A stretch of DNA of 64,000 nt from Beroe forskalii (GCA_011033025.1 WFMF01000003.1:1643483-1707482), one strand, 5' to 3'; shown: positions 46,620 to 58,330, counted from the first letter of the stretch. Notes: generated by a model from the sequence alone, not told the origin. Made by a program: numbers and translations.

Positions 46620-47460
46620 TTAAACCAAACTAAAGCCATCTGCAAAACATTCAGCAGTTTCTTTGTCATTTGATGTCAGTGATCCATCAGTTTTTTTCAA
46701 TACTGTTACAAGTGACTTGACATTTCTTCTAGAACGCAGATAAGAATAAAAAGCCTTAGAGTTATGCTTCAGATCATTTGTTATCAGTTTCTCATATTTA
46801 AGTTTAGCCTTCAATTCAACTGCATCTAATTCACCTTGCTTCATGAGGGCTGCATTAAGGTTTTCCATAGTAGGGCTTGCATTAAAAATTATTGCATTAA
46901 AAATACCCCAAAGCTTGTTTTTGGCTCTGATAGCACGCTTCAGAGAGGAATTCAACCATGGGGTACTGTTCTGATCATTGTTTCCAGATTGGTGATCACT
47001 ACTTTCAGGAATTGAATTAGTAATTTTCAGCAATTTACTGTGTATATCCTCCCACATTTCTTCAACATTCATCAACTCTGGACTTTTTGAAAAATGCCAA
47101 TCAATGTTATTGGAGAGATCTAAAATGTCCTTTAAATCCATTTTTGACCAGTTCCTTCTCACATCATCAGTTTCATGAGATTGAACTTGCTCAATGTTCA
47201 TGACATTCAGATCAACTATCATTGAAACATGATCACTCCTACCAAGAGGAGGCAAGACTTTAAAATCATTGGAGAGTGACTCTTCTGACAAGAATATCTG
47301 GTCAATTGTGCTTTCTTGGATTGTATTACCCACTTTTCTGCATCTTGTTTTCTCATTAGTAATAAGCCATGATAGCCCAGCATTATGAATACCTTCAACA
47401 AACTTCTGTTGTATTTTGATGTTTTTGTCAATAGAGTTTGTTGATCCTGAAAGCCAGGAG
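46620..47460 (-). mobile_element. LINE endonuclease C-terminal half and linker to RT
   Basis: Minus strand: SDISWLSGS (the end of a GDFN-like motif), STIDQIFLSE, GRSDHVSMIVDL (catalytic SDH) and the pre-RT linker PWLNSSLKRAIRAKNKLW. The RT itself is missing; the frame stops at 46620. This half lies upstream of an element that holds only the other half of an endonuclease, so the order is permuted compared with an intact LINE. Confidence 0.8.
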
Positions 47461-47739
47461 ATATCAGATAAGAGAAGAGAACAAGTTAAAGGGATGCATA
47501 AATAACAAAACCTGCAATAATTGTTAAGGCATGTCAACTGGAGCATTAAAATGCTAGCAATAAAGGCATGTTTTAATTACAATTAATTGCAATTAAAAGA
47601 AATTAATTGCAATTAAAAGAAAGAATACAATTGCATTCTTACTGCTTGCATGACATGATAAGTAATAACTTAATACAAAAATATTATCGCTATCGCTGAA
47701 AAAATGTTATCTATATCCTGCCCTTGGCCTTATTCCATA

Positions 47740-47881
47740 TTCGCGCGGCGCGCTGTTCCTTTACTTACGGTGGCGTTGCTAAACACGTATATCCCTGTCT
47801 GCGTTGCGCGGCGCGCTTCCCCAGAACAGCGTAGGGAAGCGCCGCGCGCGTACACACACCTATGCGGGCTTAGGAAACAGT
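47740..47881. repeat. CG-rich dispersed repeat copy
   Basis: GCTAAACACGTATATCCCTG, CG-rich core, CACCTATGCGGGCTTAGGAA. The same word order occurs at 54990-55090. Confidence 0.8.
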
Positions 47882-48022
47882 GGCGTGTCGAACTCATATA
47901 TGCGCGGCTTTTCAATGCGCGGCGTTATTGTGCGCGGCTTACTGCCTGTAATTAACAGGCAGCGAGCCGCGCACGATTACGCCGCGCATGGAAAAGCCGC
48001 GCACATATGGTTTCGACACGCC
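47882..48022. mobile_element. foldback hairpin element, copy 1
   Basis: A 141-bp near-perfect palindrome starting GGCGTGTCGAACTCATAT and ending ATATGGTTTCGACACGCC. The arms contain GCGCGGCTTTTC and GCGCGGCGT in mirror order and meet at CTGCCTGTAATTAACAGGCAG. A second member is at 54753-54854. Confidence 0.9.
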
Positions 48023-48049
48023 CCTGTTAACCAGTTGCTAACTCCTCTG

Positions 48050-48165
48050 ATTCTGAGGAGTGAAACGACGGCGCGCGCCGCGCGCAAAAGAGGGCCTCTG
48101 GTTAGAGTAAGAGTGAAACGACGGCGCGCGCCGCGCGCAGAAGACGGCTCTGGTTAGAGTAAATT
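48050..48165. repeat. two tandem copies of a CG-rich 54-bp unit
   Basis: GAGTGAAACGACGGCGCGCG with CTCTGGTTAGAGTAA is present twice, starting at about 48057 and 48111. The centre is alternating CG, capable of Z-DNA. Confidence 0.85.
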
Positions 48166-48709
48166 TTTGTTTCTGCTGGTATATCACTGTCAAGTGCCTT
48201 TTGATACTGCAAGACTTGTCTGATGTTATTTCATGAGGGTCTGTCAATGGCCAACAATACAAAATTAACCATTCTTCATCTTGATTTCCAATTTCAATTT
48301 TTTCAAAAAATTGTTTGATGTGATTGATCACTGATGCAGTGAAACAAACAATTTTTAATAAAGGGATCTAACCCACACACTATACACCACTTTTCTACTG
48401 ACAGTTTTAAGATCTTAAAAATCTCTTCTTCAAGAACTCCATATAGTGTAACAAAACATTTTCAAATTTGATTGTAATTAGTAGCGTTGTTGGTATCAAA
48501 CTTGGTATCAAATAGGAAGGCATTGAATTTTGATTAGCCTTTTCAGTTGGAAAGAATTGCTTTATTGTAGTTAGCAAGTCAAGTTCCAACATAAATATAT
48601 AAATTGGCATATTATATTCCAAGCACTCAAATCTCAAGCAACCAAATCACCTGAAAGTTGAATATTCAGGAATATGACTAGACCAGATTACATTTTGAGG
48701 AATGACCAC
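48166..48709. other. upstream region of the GNB1L-like gene
   Basis: AT-rich. The first WD-repeat exon expected upstream of 48710 could not be read. The 27-base segment around TTTGATTGTAATTAGTAGCG (about 48463-48488) is shared with 46586-46612. Confidence 0.4.
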
Positions 48710-48824
48710 ATGACCACTGCACCAAAGCACAAGAGTAGCCTTATGACTGGTACTGAAGAAGGATATGTTCAGATATTTGACACTGAAATCATGAGACCAC
48801 AGTCTTCCTGGCTTGCTCATAAAG
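48710..48824 (+). CDS. GNB1L-like: GNB1L-like WD40 protein, exon with first visible blade
   Basis: Encodes MTTAPKHKSSLMTGTEEGYV followed by QIFDTEIMRPQSSWLAHK, a strand pattern ending in a WD-like IFD motif. Donor AAAG|GTTTTC, phase 1. In GNB1L proteins this aligns with the end of blade 1. About 30 residues before it are expected from a preceding exon, so the ATG at 48710 may not be the true start. Confidence 0.65.
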
Positions 48825-49017
48825 GTTTTCTGGCTTGCTCATGACCAAGTAAATTTTAGTGCTTACAATATCTAATTGATTAAGATTTAGGTTGATTGAA
48901 ATGAATGAGAAACATTGCCTAAATTGCAAATTTGATGTTCCGGCTCATAGTAAGCCTTTTCCAGGTCTGATTGATTTAATTATTTTGAGTATATCTGTGA
49001 ATGTAACATAATATTAG

Positions 49018-49202
49018 CTCAGGTGATGAAGCTTTACTATTTAGATGATGGGATACTTTCTCAAGGCAGAGAGGGAGCAATATCATTTTGGAAAAATGGT
49101 ATTTGTTTGAAATCAGCACACACATATAGCACAGGGTTTTGCAGATTTGCCCTTGCTGAAAGTCTGAGGCACTGTTATGTTGGTGTTGATGAAAATTCCA
49201 AG
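49018..49202 (+). CDS. GNB1L-like: GNB1L-like WD40 protein, second exon
   Basis: The acceptor TATTAG at 49012-49017 gives the phase needed by the previous exon. Encodes AQVMKLYYLDDGILSQGREG, then AISFWKNG (WD motif), then the family-typical Cys-Arg segment STGFCRFALAESL. Donor AAG|GTAGGG, phase 0. Confidence 0.75.
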
Positions 49203-49399
49203 GTAGGGATTTAATATGCTGTTTTCACAGCTGTGCAATTAATTAGTTGATGTGCCACTATAATATAAAAGTTTCAATTATTATTATTAATTGTCAGTTA
49301 TGAAATGATTATCCATTGCTCTATGTATAAAACTTCATTCTGATATAAAAGCTGCTAAATCTAACAAAATTATTTAAGATTATGAATTGTGAATGGCAG

Positions 49400-49469
49400 G
49401 TATCACAGATTGAGATCAGCACTTTAAGTGTGACTAAGACTTTTCAACCTGCTGATCATAAAAAGAAAG
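49400..49469 (+). CDS. GNB1L-like: GNB1L-like WD40 protein, third exon
   Basis: 70 nt, bounded by GGCAG and AAG|GTGAGT. Encodes VSQIEISTLSVTKTFQPADH then KKK. The phase-1 end is continued by GT at 49774 to make Gly. Confidence 0.7.
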
Positions 49470-49773
49470 GTGAGTACCATAGTGGCTCAATAAGATCTAT
49501 CATAATATGGAAAGTTAATAAGGGACTTGGTAGGTAGTTGATAAACATCTTAATTTTAATCTGTTGTTGCTTTGGCCCTTAGAAAAGAAAAATGTTTTCC
49601 TGGTTTACTAGTCACACCCTACTTAATGTTATCTATTGAGTGTAGTTGTCAAAAGCAAATGAAACTTTGGATTCCCTGCACTGAACAAAGACTTTAATGA
49701 TGAAGGGGTGGGGTCACCCCTGATATTTTGCTTGCCATGTGCAATGTGCATATTGATATACCTTGGATTCCAG

Positions 49774-49870
49774 GTATGTGTTGGAATGTTGCTCAGCATA
49801 ACAACTACGTCTTTTGGGGTATGAAAGTGGGCACCTTGTTGTGTTCGATGAAAGAAATTTAGCTAAACAG
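49774..49870 (+). CDS. GNB1L-like: GNB1L-like WD40 protein, fourth exon, one frame slip
   Basis: Encodes MCWNVAQHNNYVF, then after a one-base slip in TTTTGGGG (49812-49819) GYESGHLVVFDERNLAKQ, which is a WD blade of the family (GYE.G...V.D). Borders TTCCAG and CAG|GTGAGT are good. One missing base in the T/G run explains the slip. Confidence 0.7.
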
Positions 49871-50320
49871 GTGAGTCCAAAATTTTACATCCTTATCTGA
49901 AGTAGTTGTACTTTTAATCCCTCAGCAAGGAGACAATAACAATTTTCTAAGAAATAGTATCAGCTCAGTACATAGTAAGCTAGAAAACAACCCTCTCTGA
50001 TTAAAGTGGTTTTGAAAATTTGGAGTCTCAGCCAGCACAAAATTTACTCTGGTGGAGTTGCTTTGTTGCTTTTTTGCTTGGTTCAATTTACCTGGTTTTG
50101 TGAATTTGATGCTGATGTATGCAAAATTTTAAGTCTCAATTACTGTAATAGTTTTGACTAATGGCTACATGCCTATTGCATATATAATTCAATTCTTTCT
50201 TAGATTCTATACAAACATGGATTAATTTATTTTGCTGTATCATGGAATTCAAATTCAAATACTACCTATCATACATTTATTGCATTCCACATGCAATCAA
50301 ATTCATCATTAATTTTGTAG

Positions 50321-50766
50321 GTTTCCAGGGGTGAAGGTTCATGATGAAATTATATCATCATTTGATGTGGAGGAGACCATGTTATAACATCCCCTCGCCT
50401 GACTCCACTATCAAGATAGTCGATATTACAAAAGGAACAGTATCAGATGTGAATTCAGAGAGTTGTAATGATAGTCTAGTAACTGATGATCAGACTGCCA
50501 TACCAGTTACTATAACAGCAAATGTTTCCAAGATAATTCCTCTGAAGTGCAAGGGATGTAGTTCTATCAAGGTTCGTCCTGATGGTAAATTGTTTGTGGC
50601 TGCAGGGTGGGATGGTGGGTTGAGATTCTATAGTTGGAGCAAAGCCAAATTTTTGGGCCTTATTGAGGCTCACAGCCCAGATACAATCACAGATCTTCAC
50701 CTTCATGACAATAAGATTATTTGTAGTGGTAGGGATAAGAAGATAAGCTTTTGGACAATGTACTAG
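50321..50766 (+). CDS. GNB1L-like: GNB1L-like WD40 protein, last exon, two frame slips
   Basis: After acceptor TTTTGTAG, VS then (one G fewer needed in GGGG near 50327-50330) VKVHDEIISSFDVEETM. A second shift near 50380-50390 leads to SPDSTIKIVDI and the long final part IKVRPDGKLFVAAGWDGGLR, then DLHLHDNKIICSGRDKKISF and WTMY. The ending closely follows the GNB1L C-terminus (RPD...ATAGWD...GSKD..ISLW..Y). GNB1L is a WD40 scaffold linked to stability of PIKK-family kinases. From 50395 to the stop the frame is clean. Confidence 0.85.
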
Positions 50767-51590
50767 ACATTGATACATCATACATTAATTAAAAATTACA
50801 TTGCACTAGCCTGAACATCTACATATTGAATTATTTTATTTTTATACTTTTATAATTAAACAACTAAACCCTTACTCTAATTGGAAACCTTTATTTTTCA
50901 TGCATATTCGATAACACTTTTCTGAACAAGTATGAAGTAAAGGTGTAAGAGATTATTGAATTGTTGTCCTATTTGATAACCTCTTTTTGACCTCAGGTTG
51001 AGATTTTCAATTGCATTAGCTTTTATTTTTAACTTTAATGTTTAATCAACTTCATATAGCCTCAACTATGATTTTCATATGTATTTGATATTATGAAGTG
51101 AAATTAATTGTGTCTAATTTTATTTATATCGAGTCCAATTATTTATTCAGATTTCCAGATTACTGAATGCAAGTATACATAATTCATTGAATCATTCATT
51201 GTTTACTAGATAGATTTGAATTTTGCTGCCTGGTTAAGTAGGTCATCATGATAAAAATTAGTACTCTAATAAATGCAGTTGAATCAATTGAAAGACTAGG
51301 TTGAGAAATTGAATGGAATATTATACTAATATAGGCATATCTTTGAAAAATACATAATCTTCAAATCATCATCAATATCGGCCACTATTATATTAGCATC
51401 ATGTCTACACTTACTATTATTTACAATTCATTCAACTGACAGCAAAATATATACCATTGTGAACATATATTGTGAACATCAACTAGCTCATTGGTACATT
51501 TAAAAGTTCAAAACACTTTCAAACTTTCAATCATATATTATTTCAACATTATGCATCACCAATTAGTGACATGTGAAGGCCAGTGTTCAG
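50767..51590. other. AT-rich 3' flank, no gene seen
   Basis: Only short frames. The region holds the presumed 3' UTR of the GNB1L-like gene and the spacer to the next exon. Confidence 0.5.
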
Positions 51591-51734
51591 ATGGCATCCT
51601 TGTTCCGTAGAAAAAAGCAGCCCCAAACCGAGGAGGATAAGCTCTTTGCAGAATACAGGAAGTTGGAAAAGAGGACCCAGACGCTCAGTAATGGCATCAA
51701 ATCATGGAAATCTAGTCAGCAAAACCTGTGCAAG
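51591..51734 (+). CDS. possible first coding exon, BAR-domain-like N-terminus
   Basis: 48 codons from ATG to a strong donor (CAAG|GTATGT): MASLFRRKKQPQTEEDKLFA then EYRKLEKRTQTLSNGIKSWK then SSQQNLCK. A basic start followed by an amphipathic helix with E-Y-x-K-L-E and a KSW..S motif is reminiscent of the N-terminal helix of BIN/RVS-type BAR proteins. The similarity is weak and no second exon could be joined. GC content and the donor make a real exon likely; the family name is a guess. Confidence 0.45.
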
Positions 51735-51799
51735 GTATGTAGTATACGCTTATATGCGTGTTAGGTCCCACTCCCTTGCTCCATATCAATGTTCTCTGA

Positions 51800-52030
51800 T
51801 GTATGTTTCCAGCGTCATGGGGCTTTCTCGTGGCATCACGTCTTATTTCACCATGGTCAATTCACTAGCGCCTTGGTAGCTTTCCATGGCTTTACAGTGG
51901 CATTGTCGTGGCTTTTTCGTCGTAGCCATAGCGTCGCCGTGGCACTACCATAGCGCCTTGGTAGCTTCGTCGTGGCGCCGCAGTGGCGTCCTCATGGCTT
52001 TATCATGGCATTGCTGTGCCCTCCTCGTGT
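51800..52030. repeat. degenerate GTGGC/CATGGC minirepeats
   Basis: CATGGCTTT, GTCGTGGC and GCCTTGGTAGCTT recur every 12-25 bases, probably a decayed minisatellite within the intron. Confidence 0.6.
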
Positions 52031-52100
52031 TGATGTTCTGATTTATGCCCCACAAGATTAATTACCTCCATTTTCAAAGCCACCTTCCTCAAAACCTGTC

Positions 52101-52451
52101 TCAGAAATCAACAGGGCAAGCATCCTCAACAGCTATGTCTCCCAGATTTTCCCTGCTATTTCTATCACTTGACCTGCAATGCGGGTCTGAACTGGACTCA
52201 CTCTGTTCCTCACGGAGCAGCCTCTTAGCCAAGTCTTTCTTCTGCCCTTTTTAAACCTGTATCATGACCAGACACCCAAGAACGCTCATCCATATGAAAC
52301 CCAGTGCAATAGTCACCATGATGTATCCAATACCGTGGTTGCCTGCGTTGTCTGAACCTGTACAGATAGCACCGAACAAGCCCCAATCTCCCGCCACAAA
52401 GCAAACAAGAAATTCAGGATAGCACCAACGATAGCTCTGGAGGTCCCACAT
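52101..52451 (-). CDS. possible membrane-protein exon with one internal stop
   Basis: The minus-strand frame reads DWGLFGAICTGSDNAGNHG, then a strongly hydrophobic segment GIGYIMVTIALGFIWMSVLG CLVMIQV (about 27 residues, one membrane span), a TAA at 52251-52253, and in the same frame KGQKKDLAKRLLREEQSESS followed by a polar acidic tail ending CPVDF and a stop at 52101. A second hydrophobic stretch is readable just upstream in another frame (RAIVGAILNFLFALW). A membrane protein with a cytosolic tail is plausible; family unknown. The TAA may be a mutation or a base error. Confidence 0.35.
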
Positions 52452-53667
52452 AGCACATGCTATCCCTGTAATCCTGTCAGGGCTTGCTCAATGAAAACAG
52501 GAGCAAGTCAATGATCGTGTGACCAATCGATATCAAGTTTTTATCGTAGTCATGATGAGGATGTGTTCAGTGTTTGACTTCGGCGGGTGTCATTAAATAC
52601 TGTGGGTTAAATACTGTGAGTGGGCTATGGATTAGAAAGTAGGTAACGATATAATAAAATCTTGAAATTTACATATTTGTAGACGGGATTATTAATTTAA
52701 CTCCCTAATCAATATCATTGAGAGCGGAAGACCATATGGGGACGACCAAAAAAGGTCAAATTTTGAAACAGACTGAAATTATTCAACAGTTTTCGTTCCA
52801 TTTTCTAATTTTTGCAGCTAAATATATCAGGCAGACAATCTCTCCACGCTGATTCCTGCGTTAGCTTATTATTCTCTAACTCCGATTGTGATAGTGCACA
52901 GGAAAAATAGGCAGTTTAAATGTCGTCATCATCATAGTGAAATGTTGTCATTTGAACCGCCTGTTTTCTGCGGGGTTTACAATTACACAATGGCACAATA
53001 ATATGTTATCATGTCATAATATAGGACGTAAAGTATGCAAGTAGGTACAGGAGAGCACCCACAAGCTGTGAAAGTGATACTTTGGGGAGCGGTGGGGAGT
53101 ATTGCGTGGGTTTTCCGATCCCCTCGAGAGCGAAAAACATAGATTAACGTTGGATAATTCACTTTGTAATTAGATTTGGTTTTCTGTAATTTTGGTTTTC
53201 GAGCCTGCACAGAGCAGGAAAACAAATCGAATTTTCGGAGTCCAGAGATCGTAATGCTCGATGTCAAGCGTAAAGAAGGAGAAGCAGTGATCTATCTCCA
53301 TATACTGGGTAGGACAAGGAAGAATATAATGACTAAATTTTGTATCGCTAAGCTGTCACTGTGCTCATCAAGCTATTTCAAGCAGTCGTTTCGTTTCGAA
53401 AGTTTCAGGTGTCAAAAAAGGTCAATTTTTGCCGTATTTTTGAAAAATAAACAATCTTGATCAAAGTGGAACACTTATATAAGAATAATTTGAGCAATTA
53501 TTTTTAATTTCGTCAAATATCGCACAGTATATATTTTAGCCAATTTTGGGGATGCACTTGCTAAAAAAGGAGAACCAAATATTTTCTTGGGGACGACCAA
53601 TCAAATATGATATTGATATGGGATTTAACTTGATAATCAATGATACTGCCGATAATTATCTCTTCAG
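52452..53667. other. no gene recognised
   Basis: Short plus and minus frames (for example 53176-53460) show no motifs. Confidence 0.4.
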
Positions 53668-53755
53668 GTCGAGGGAGATACAAGAGAGTGTTCTGAACGG
53701 GACGGCTTATCTCCAGCTCAAGTCTTCAGAGGATGGCTTAGTGGAGACGGCTTAG
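53668..53755 (+). CDS. possible short terminal exon
   Basis: After an acceptor-like TTATCTCTTCAG, a GC-richer stretch encodes SREIQESVLNGTAYLQLKSS then EDGLVETA and a stop. The local rise in GC is the main support. It could be the last exon of the gene starting at 51591, but nothing links them directly. Confidence 0.25.
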
Positions 53756-54030
53756 AAATGCCGCGCAGATAGGACAGTTTTGTTAGCATTTTCAGTTTCA
53801 CTGACTTTTGGACCAAGTTTCCAAAACATTTTCATTTTCCAGGTTATTTTTTGTTGATTTAAAGATTTCATAGATTTGAATTTAAGATTATTTCTGACTT
53901 TTGTTAGCCTAACCGTAACATTTGGTCAAGTTTCCAAACAATTTTAATTTTAATTTAAAATTTGGATTCCCTTTTACTTAAATTTAAAATAATGTGTTAG
54001 CGTATTTTTCTCAAATGTAGAATTTTCCCC

Positions 54031-54500
54031 TAGTTTTTGATGAAATTTTCCAGAATAAACAGTTTTGTAAGCCTGTTCAATGACCGCTGCAGGGCAAGTT
54101 TTCAATTAATTTCCATTTTCGGGTTAAAGTTATTCGCTTATTTTGTCGGTCGTTAAGATTTGAATTTAAGATTATTTCTTTTCAGATTTTTATTTTACTT
54201 CAATTTTGATGCCCTTTCCAGATTGAGTATAATTATAAATCACTGATTATTTCTCTAGTTTTTGATGCAATTTTCCAGAATAAACAGTTTTGTAAGCCTG
54301 TTCAATGACCGCTGCAGGACAAGTTTTCAATTAATTTCCATTTTCGGGTTAAAGTTATTCGCTTATTTTGTCAGGCGTTAAGATTTGAATTAAAGATTAT
54401 TTCTTTTCAGATATTTATTTTACTTCAATTAAGAATTTAGGCTGATTTTGATGCTCTTTCTAGATTGAGTATAATTATAAATCACTGATTATTTCTTTTG
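54031..54500. repeat. two tandem copies of a 225-bp AT-rich unit
   Basis: TAGTTTTTGATG...CCAGAATAAACAGTTTTG and GTTCAATGACCGCTGCAGG recur with a spacing of 225 bases and few differences. Confidence 0.9.
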
Positions 54501-54534
54501 ACTCGACTTCCAGCGTTAAGTTTCTGTGATCCGA

Positions 54535-54741
54535 CCCAAAAAGCTGAAATCGACTTAGAGATTTGTTTGGGTGAAACCAACACAAATTTCTAACTTGTTC
54601 CACTGTGACTGATCCAGTTTCACAATTGTGAAACTGGATCAGTTTCACAATTGTGAAACTGGATCAGTCACAGTAAAACAAGTTTGAAATTTGTGTTGTT
54701 TTCACCCAAACAAATCTCAGTTGATTTCGCGGCTTTTTGGG
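54535..54741. repeat. 207-bp palindrome
   Basis: The left arm starts CCCAAAAAGC and the right arm ends GGCTTTTTGGG. Internal landmarks AGATTTGTTTGGGTGAAA, ACACAAATTTC and GTGACTGATCCAGTTTCAC are mirrored in the right arm. The centre holds the self-complementary word TTTCACAATTGTGAAA twice. It ends 11 bases before the hairpin element at 54753. Confidence 0.9.
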
Positions 54742-54752
54742 CTTACTTACAG

Positions 54753-54854
54753 GGCGTGTCGAACTCATATGTGCGCGGCGTAATCCTGCGCAGCTCACTG
54801 CCTGTTAATGACAGGCAATGAGCTGCGCAATTACAAGCGTTCGTTTGACACGCC
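54753..54854. mobile_element. foldback hairpin element, copy 2
   Basis: GGCGTGTCGAACTCATATG at the left, TTTGACACGCC at the right, and CTGCCTGTTAATGACAGGCA at the centre. Same ends and centre as the copy at 47882-48022, with shorter and more diverged arms. Confidence 0.85.
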
Positions 54855-55700
54855 ACCATTACTTTGCATTGACGCGCGTGTTCAGAACACGCGCGCTTTT
54901 CTAAGAAAAGGTGCGCGCCGCGCATGAACTTGCCCTAACCAGCGCCGTTCCTTCTCAGAGAAGGCCGTATTAGGGCACGCGCGGCCTTTGCTAAACACGT
55001 ATATCCCTGTCTGCGTTGCGCGGCGCGCTTCCCCAGAACAGTCCCGTAGGGAAGCGCCGCGCGCGTACACACACCTATGCGGGCTTAGGAAGCGCGGCCT
55101 CTGAGTAGGAACGGCGCGCAGAATTGAACAGGGCGCTGGTTGATAGGGCAAGTTCGCGCGCGCCTTGGCTGACGCCTTCGGATGCAGAAAAGGCCGTGTA
55201 GCCTAGGCTGCGCGCGCGGCCTACGGCTACGCGTCCTCCTCTGAGGAGGAACGGCGCGAAGAACAGGGCGCTGGTTAGGGCAAGTTCGCGCGCGCGCTTT
55301 TTCTTCAAAAAGCGCGCGTGTTCTCTGAACACGCGCGCTTGCGCGCGCAAAATAGGACCTACAACGCAAGACAAGGCTTACAACAAGGCCGTGCATTCCC
55401 CTAACCATGGGCGTTGCGCGCGCGTAAAAAAGGATCTTAGGGGCCATCCAGAAACGAAATGCCCTAACCAAAACCCTGGTTTCGCGACGCCCTGGTTAGG
55501 GGAAATCAGTTGCTAAACACGTATATCCCTTCCTAAGCCCGCATAGGTTTGTGTACGCGCGCATAGGTGTGTACACGCGCGCGGGTTCTGAGGAAGCGCG
55601 CCGCGCAACGCAGACATTGATATACGTGTTTAGCAAGTATATCCCTGTGTGCGTTGCGCGGCGCGCGTACGCACACCTATGCGGGCTTAGGAAGGAAATG
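54855..55700. repeat. CG-rich repeat cluster with alternating CG tracts
   Basis: Several short modules: GCGCGCTTTTTCTTCAAAAAGCGCGC-type hairpins (split around 55290), GAGGAACGGCGCG, and two or three copies of the TATATCCCTG...GGGCTTAGGAA unit. At 55511 and 55615-55636 the TAAACACGTATAT end occurs in both orientations, enclosing a foldback. The many intact CpG steps contrast with the AT-rich surroundings. ORFs here are Arg/Ala artefacts. Confidence 0.8.
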
Positions 55701-56714
55701 AGGTAAATCATGTGGTTTTCAGCCCCGAGGCCTAACAAATAAAATAAAACATTTTAACTTGTTCGGGACATACAATGGGCAATGGCATACATCATAACGC
55801 TTATAAGAACAAAACTCTAAAATTAAGCTGTGATAAACTCTTAAAGGTTTAAACGATGCGTGAATAATTTACCAATTTATGCAATTACACACAGTTTTAC
55901 TGTGTATTTCACCGTTTTGAGGAGCGCCCGTTTATGAAACGCTGGAGTATTTTTGTGACGAGTCACAGCGCGCTAATGTACTTTCTATTTTCTATGCAAC
56001 ACAGTAAAATCAAAGCACATATGTGTGCTATCATTATAACGATCCGCAAATAGTAACCAGGCACGGAATAAGTCGCGCCTGAGAGGGGAAAGGGCACCTC
56101 ATACGGTGTAAAACACGCAGCATAATTCATAATCTAAGGACAGAACCCAACTTTAACAATAACTGCCAGCACACGTGTGCATCTTGATTTTCTAGGAGAA
56201 ACTTTCCCGGGATATCCATGGCAGAGTCAATGACACCTGCCAGCCTTGTTCCCCAAATAATAACACGAAATAGCAAACTTTAGGCCAAATATGTTCCCGA
56301 ATCTAATTTTAAAACAATAGTAAGGATAATAGCTAATTTAATCAGCGTTATTAAAAGGCGGACAGTATGCGATCCACCATAATCAAGGCTACTATCAATA
56401 AATTTATAAATACATGGGTTTTCGGAAAGATAAAAGCAGGACCTCGTCATTTTCCTCGGAATTGGTACTTGAGACAACACTACACCTCGTTGGAAGGCAT
56501 TGCACCAATATAACCAACGGAGAGTACAAACTTTCGGTAGCTCTGAACAACTCCAGGTCACGTCCCAGAGCGCGGGAACTTTTCAATCAAATAGGCTTTG
56601 ACCCATGCGAGCACTGATAGGCTCCTGGTTATGCTGGCACTGTGGTTACCATGGTACTGTGGTTACCATGGTTACTGTGATACTATGGTTACCATGGTAC
56701 TGTGGTCACCATGG
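55701..56714. other. 3' flank and 3' UTR of the DYRK gene
   Basis: No other gene is visible. A minirepeat of GGTTACCATGGTACTGT-type words lies at 56640-56714, just after the DYRK stop codon in the transcript direction. Confidence 0.5.
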
Positions 56715-57362
<648 letters not shown>

Positions 57363-57384
57363 CTAGGAGAAACATTGTTACCAC

Positions 57385-57540
57385 GGGGACACTGTTATTG
57401 AAGTGATACTGTTACGAAGGTGACACTGTTATTAAAGTGATACTGTTACCACGGTGACACTGTTATCAATGTGACACTGTTACCAAGGTGACACTGTTAC
57501 CAAGGTGACACTGTTACCAAGGTGACACTGTTTCATTCTG
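57385..57540. repeat. intronic GTGACACTGTTACCAAG minirepeat
   Basis: About eight units of 15-18 bases in the last DYRK intron, close to the acceptor of the last exon. Confidence 0.9.
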
Positions 57541-57586
57541 CAATATAGTATTTAGAATTAGATTATGCAAGTGTCAGTATACAAAC

Positions 57587-57730
57587 CTTAGTTGAAGGGG
57601 TCGGAGCTTTCTTCAAAGAGTACAGCCCTTCTTCGGATCGGTCAAAGAACTTCCTAGTTTTAGGCGCCTTGTCGAGTAGGTAGGAAGGTGGCAATCCCAG
57701 CACTTCTACTATCTTAACCATCTGATCAAA
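57587..57730 (-). CDS. DYRK1-like: DYRK1-type kinase, exon with [11 protein letters not shown]
   Basis: 48 codons, phase 0 on both sides: [48 protein letters not shown]. This is the C-lobe segment following the FAGQNE motif. Acceptor CTTTTCAG and donor AAG|GTTTGT. Confidence 0.95.
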
Positions 57731-57761
57731 CTGAAAAGGGTATGAGTGAGGGATATATTAG

Positions 57762-57805
57762 ACTTCTACTAACTTAATCATCTATTCAAACTGAGAAAGG
57801 TATGA
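57762..57805. repeat. decayed duplicate of an exon/acceptor junction
   Basis: CTTCTACTAACTTAATCATC, TATTCAAACTGAGAAAGG repeats the exon 5' end and splice site at 57704-57745 with a few differences, including in the acceptor region, within the intron just upstream in transcript order. Confidence 0.8.
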
Positions 57806-57943
57806 GTTAGGAGAGCTGTATTAAGGTTTCCAAAGCCAGGCAAGAAAGGTGCTCTGTAGTATATGTCCCGTTTAGCGTTTTGGCCCTTGGCTGGCACCAT
57901 GGTCCTCTGTTCATGAATATGGACTGCTGCCGAGGGGCGGTCA

Positions 57944-58330
<387 letters not shown>

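Noticed and set aside
55075-55471. Arg/Ala-rich ORFs of about 100-130 codons on the minus strand
   Set aside because: Products of CG-rich dispersed repeats; the same sequence without a conserved frame appears elsewhere in the window.
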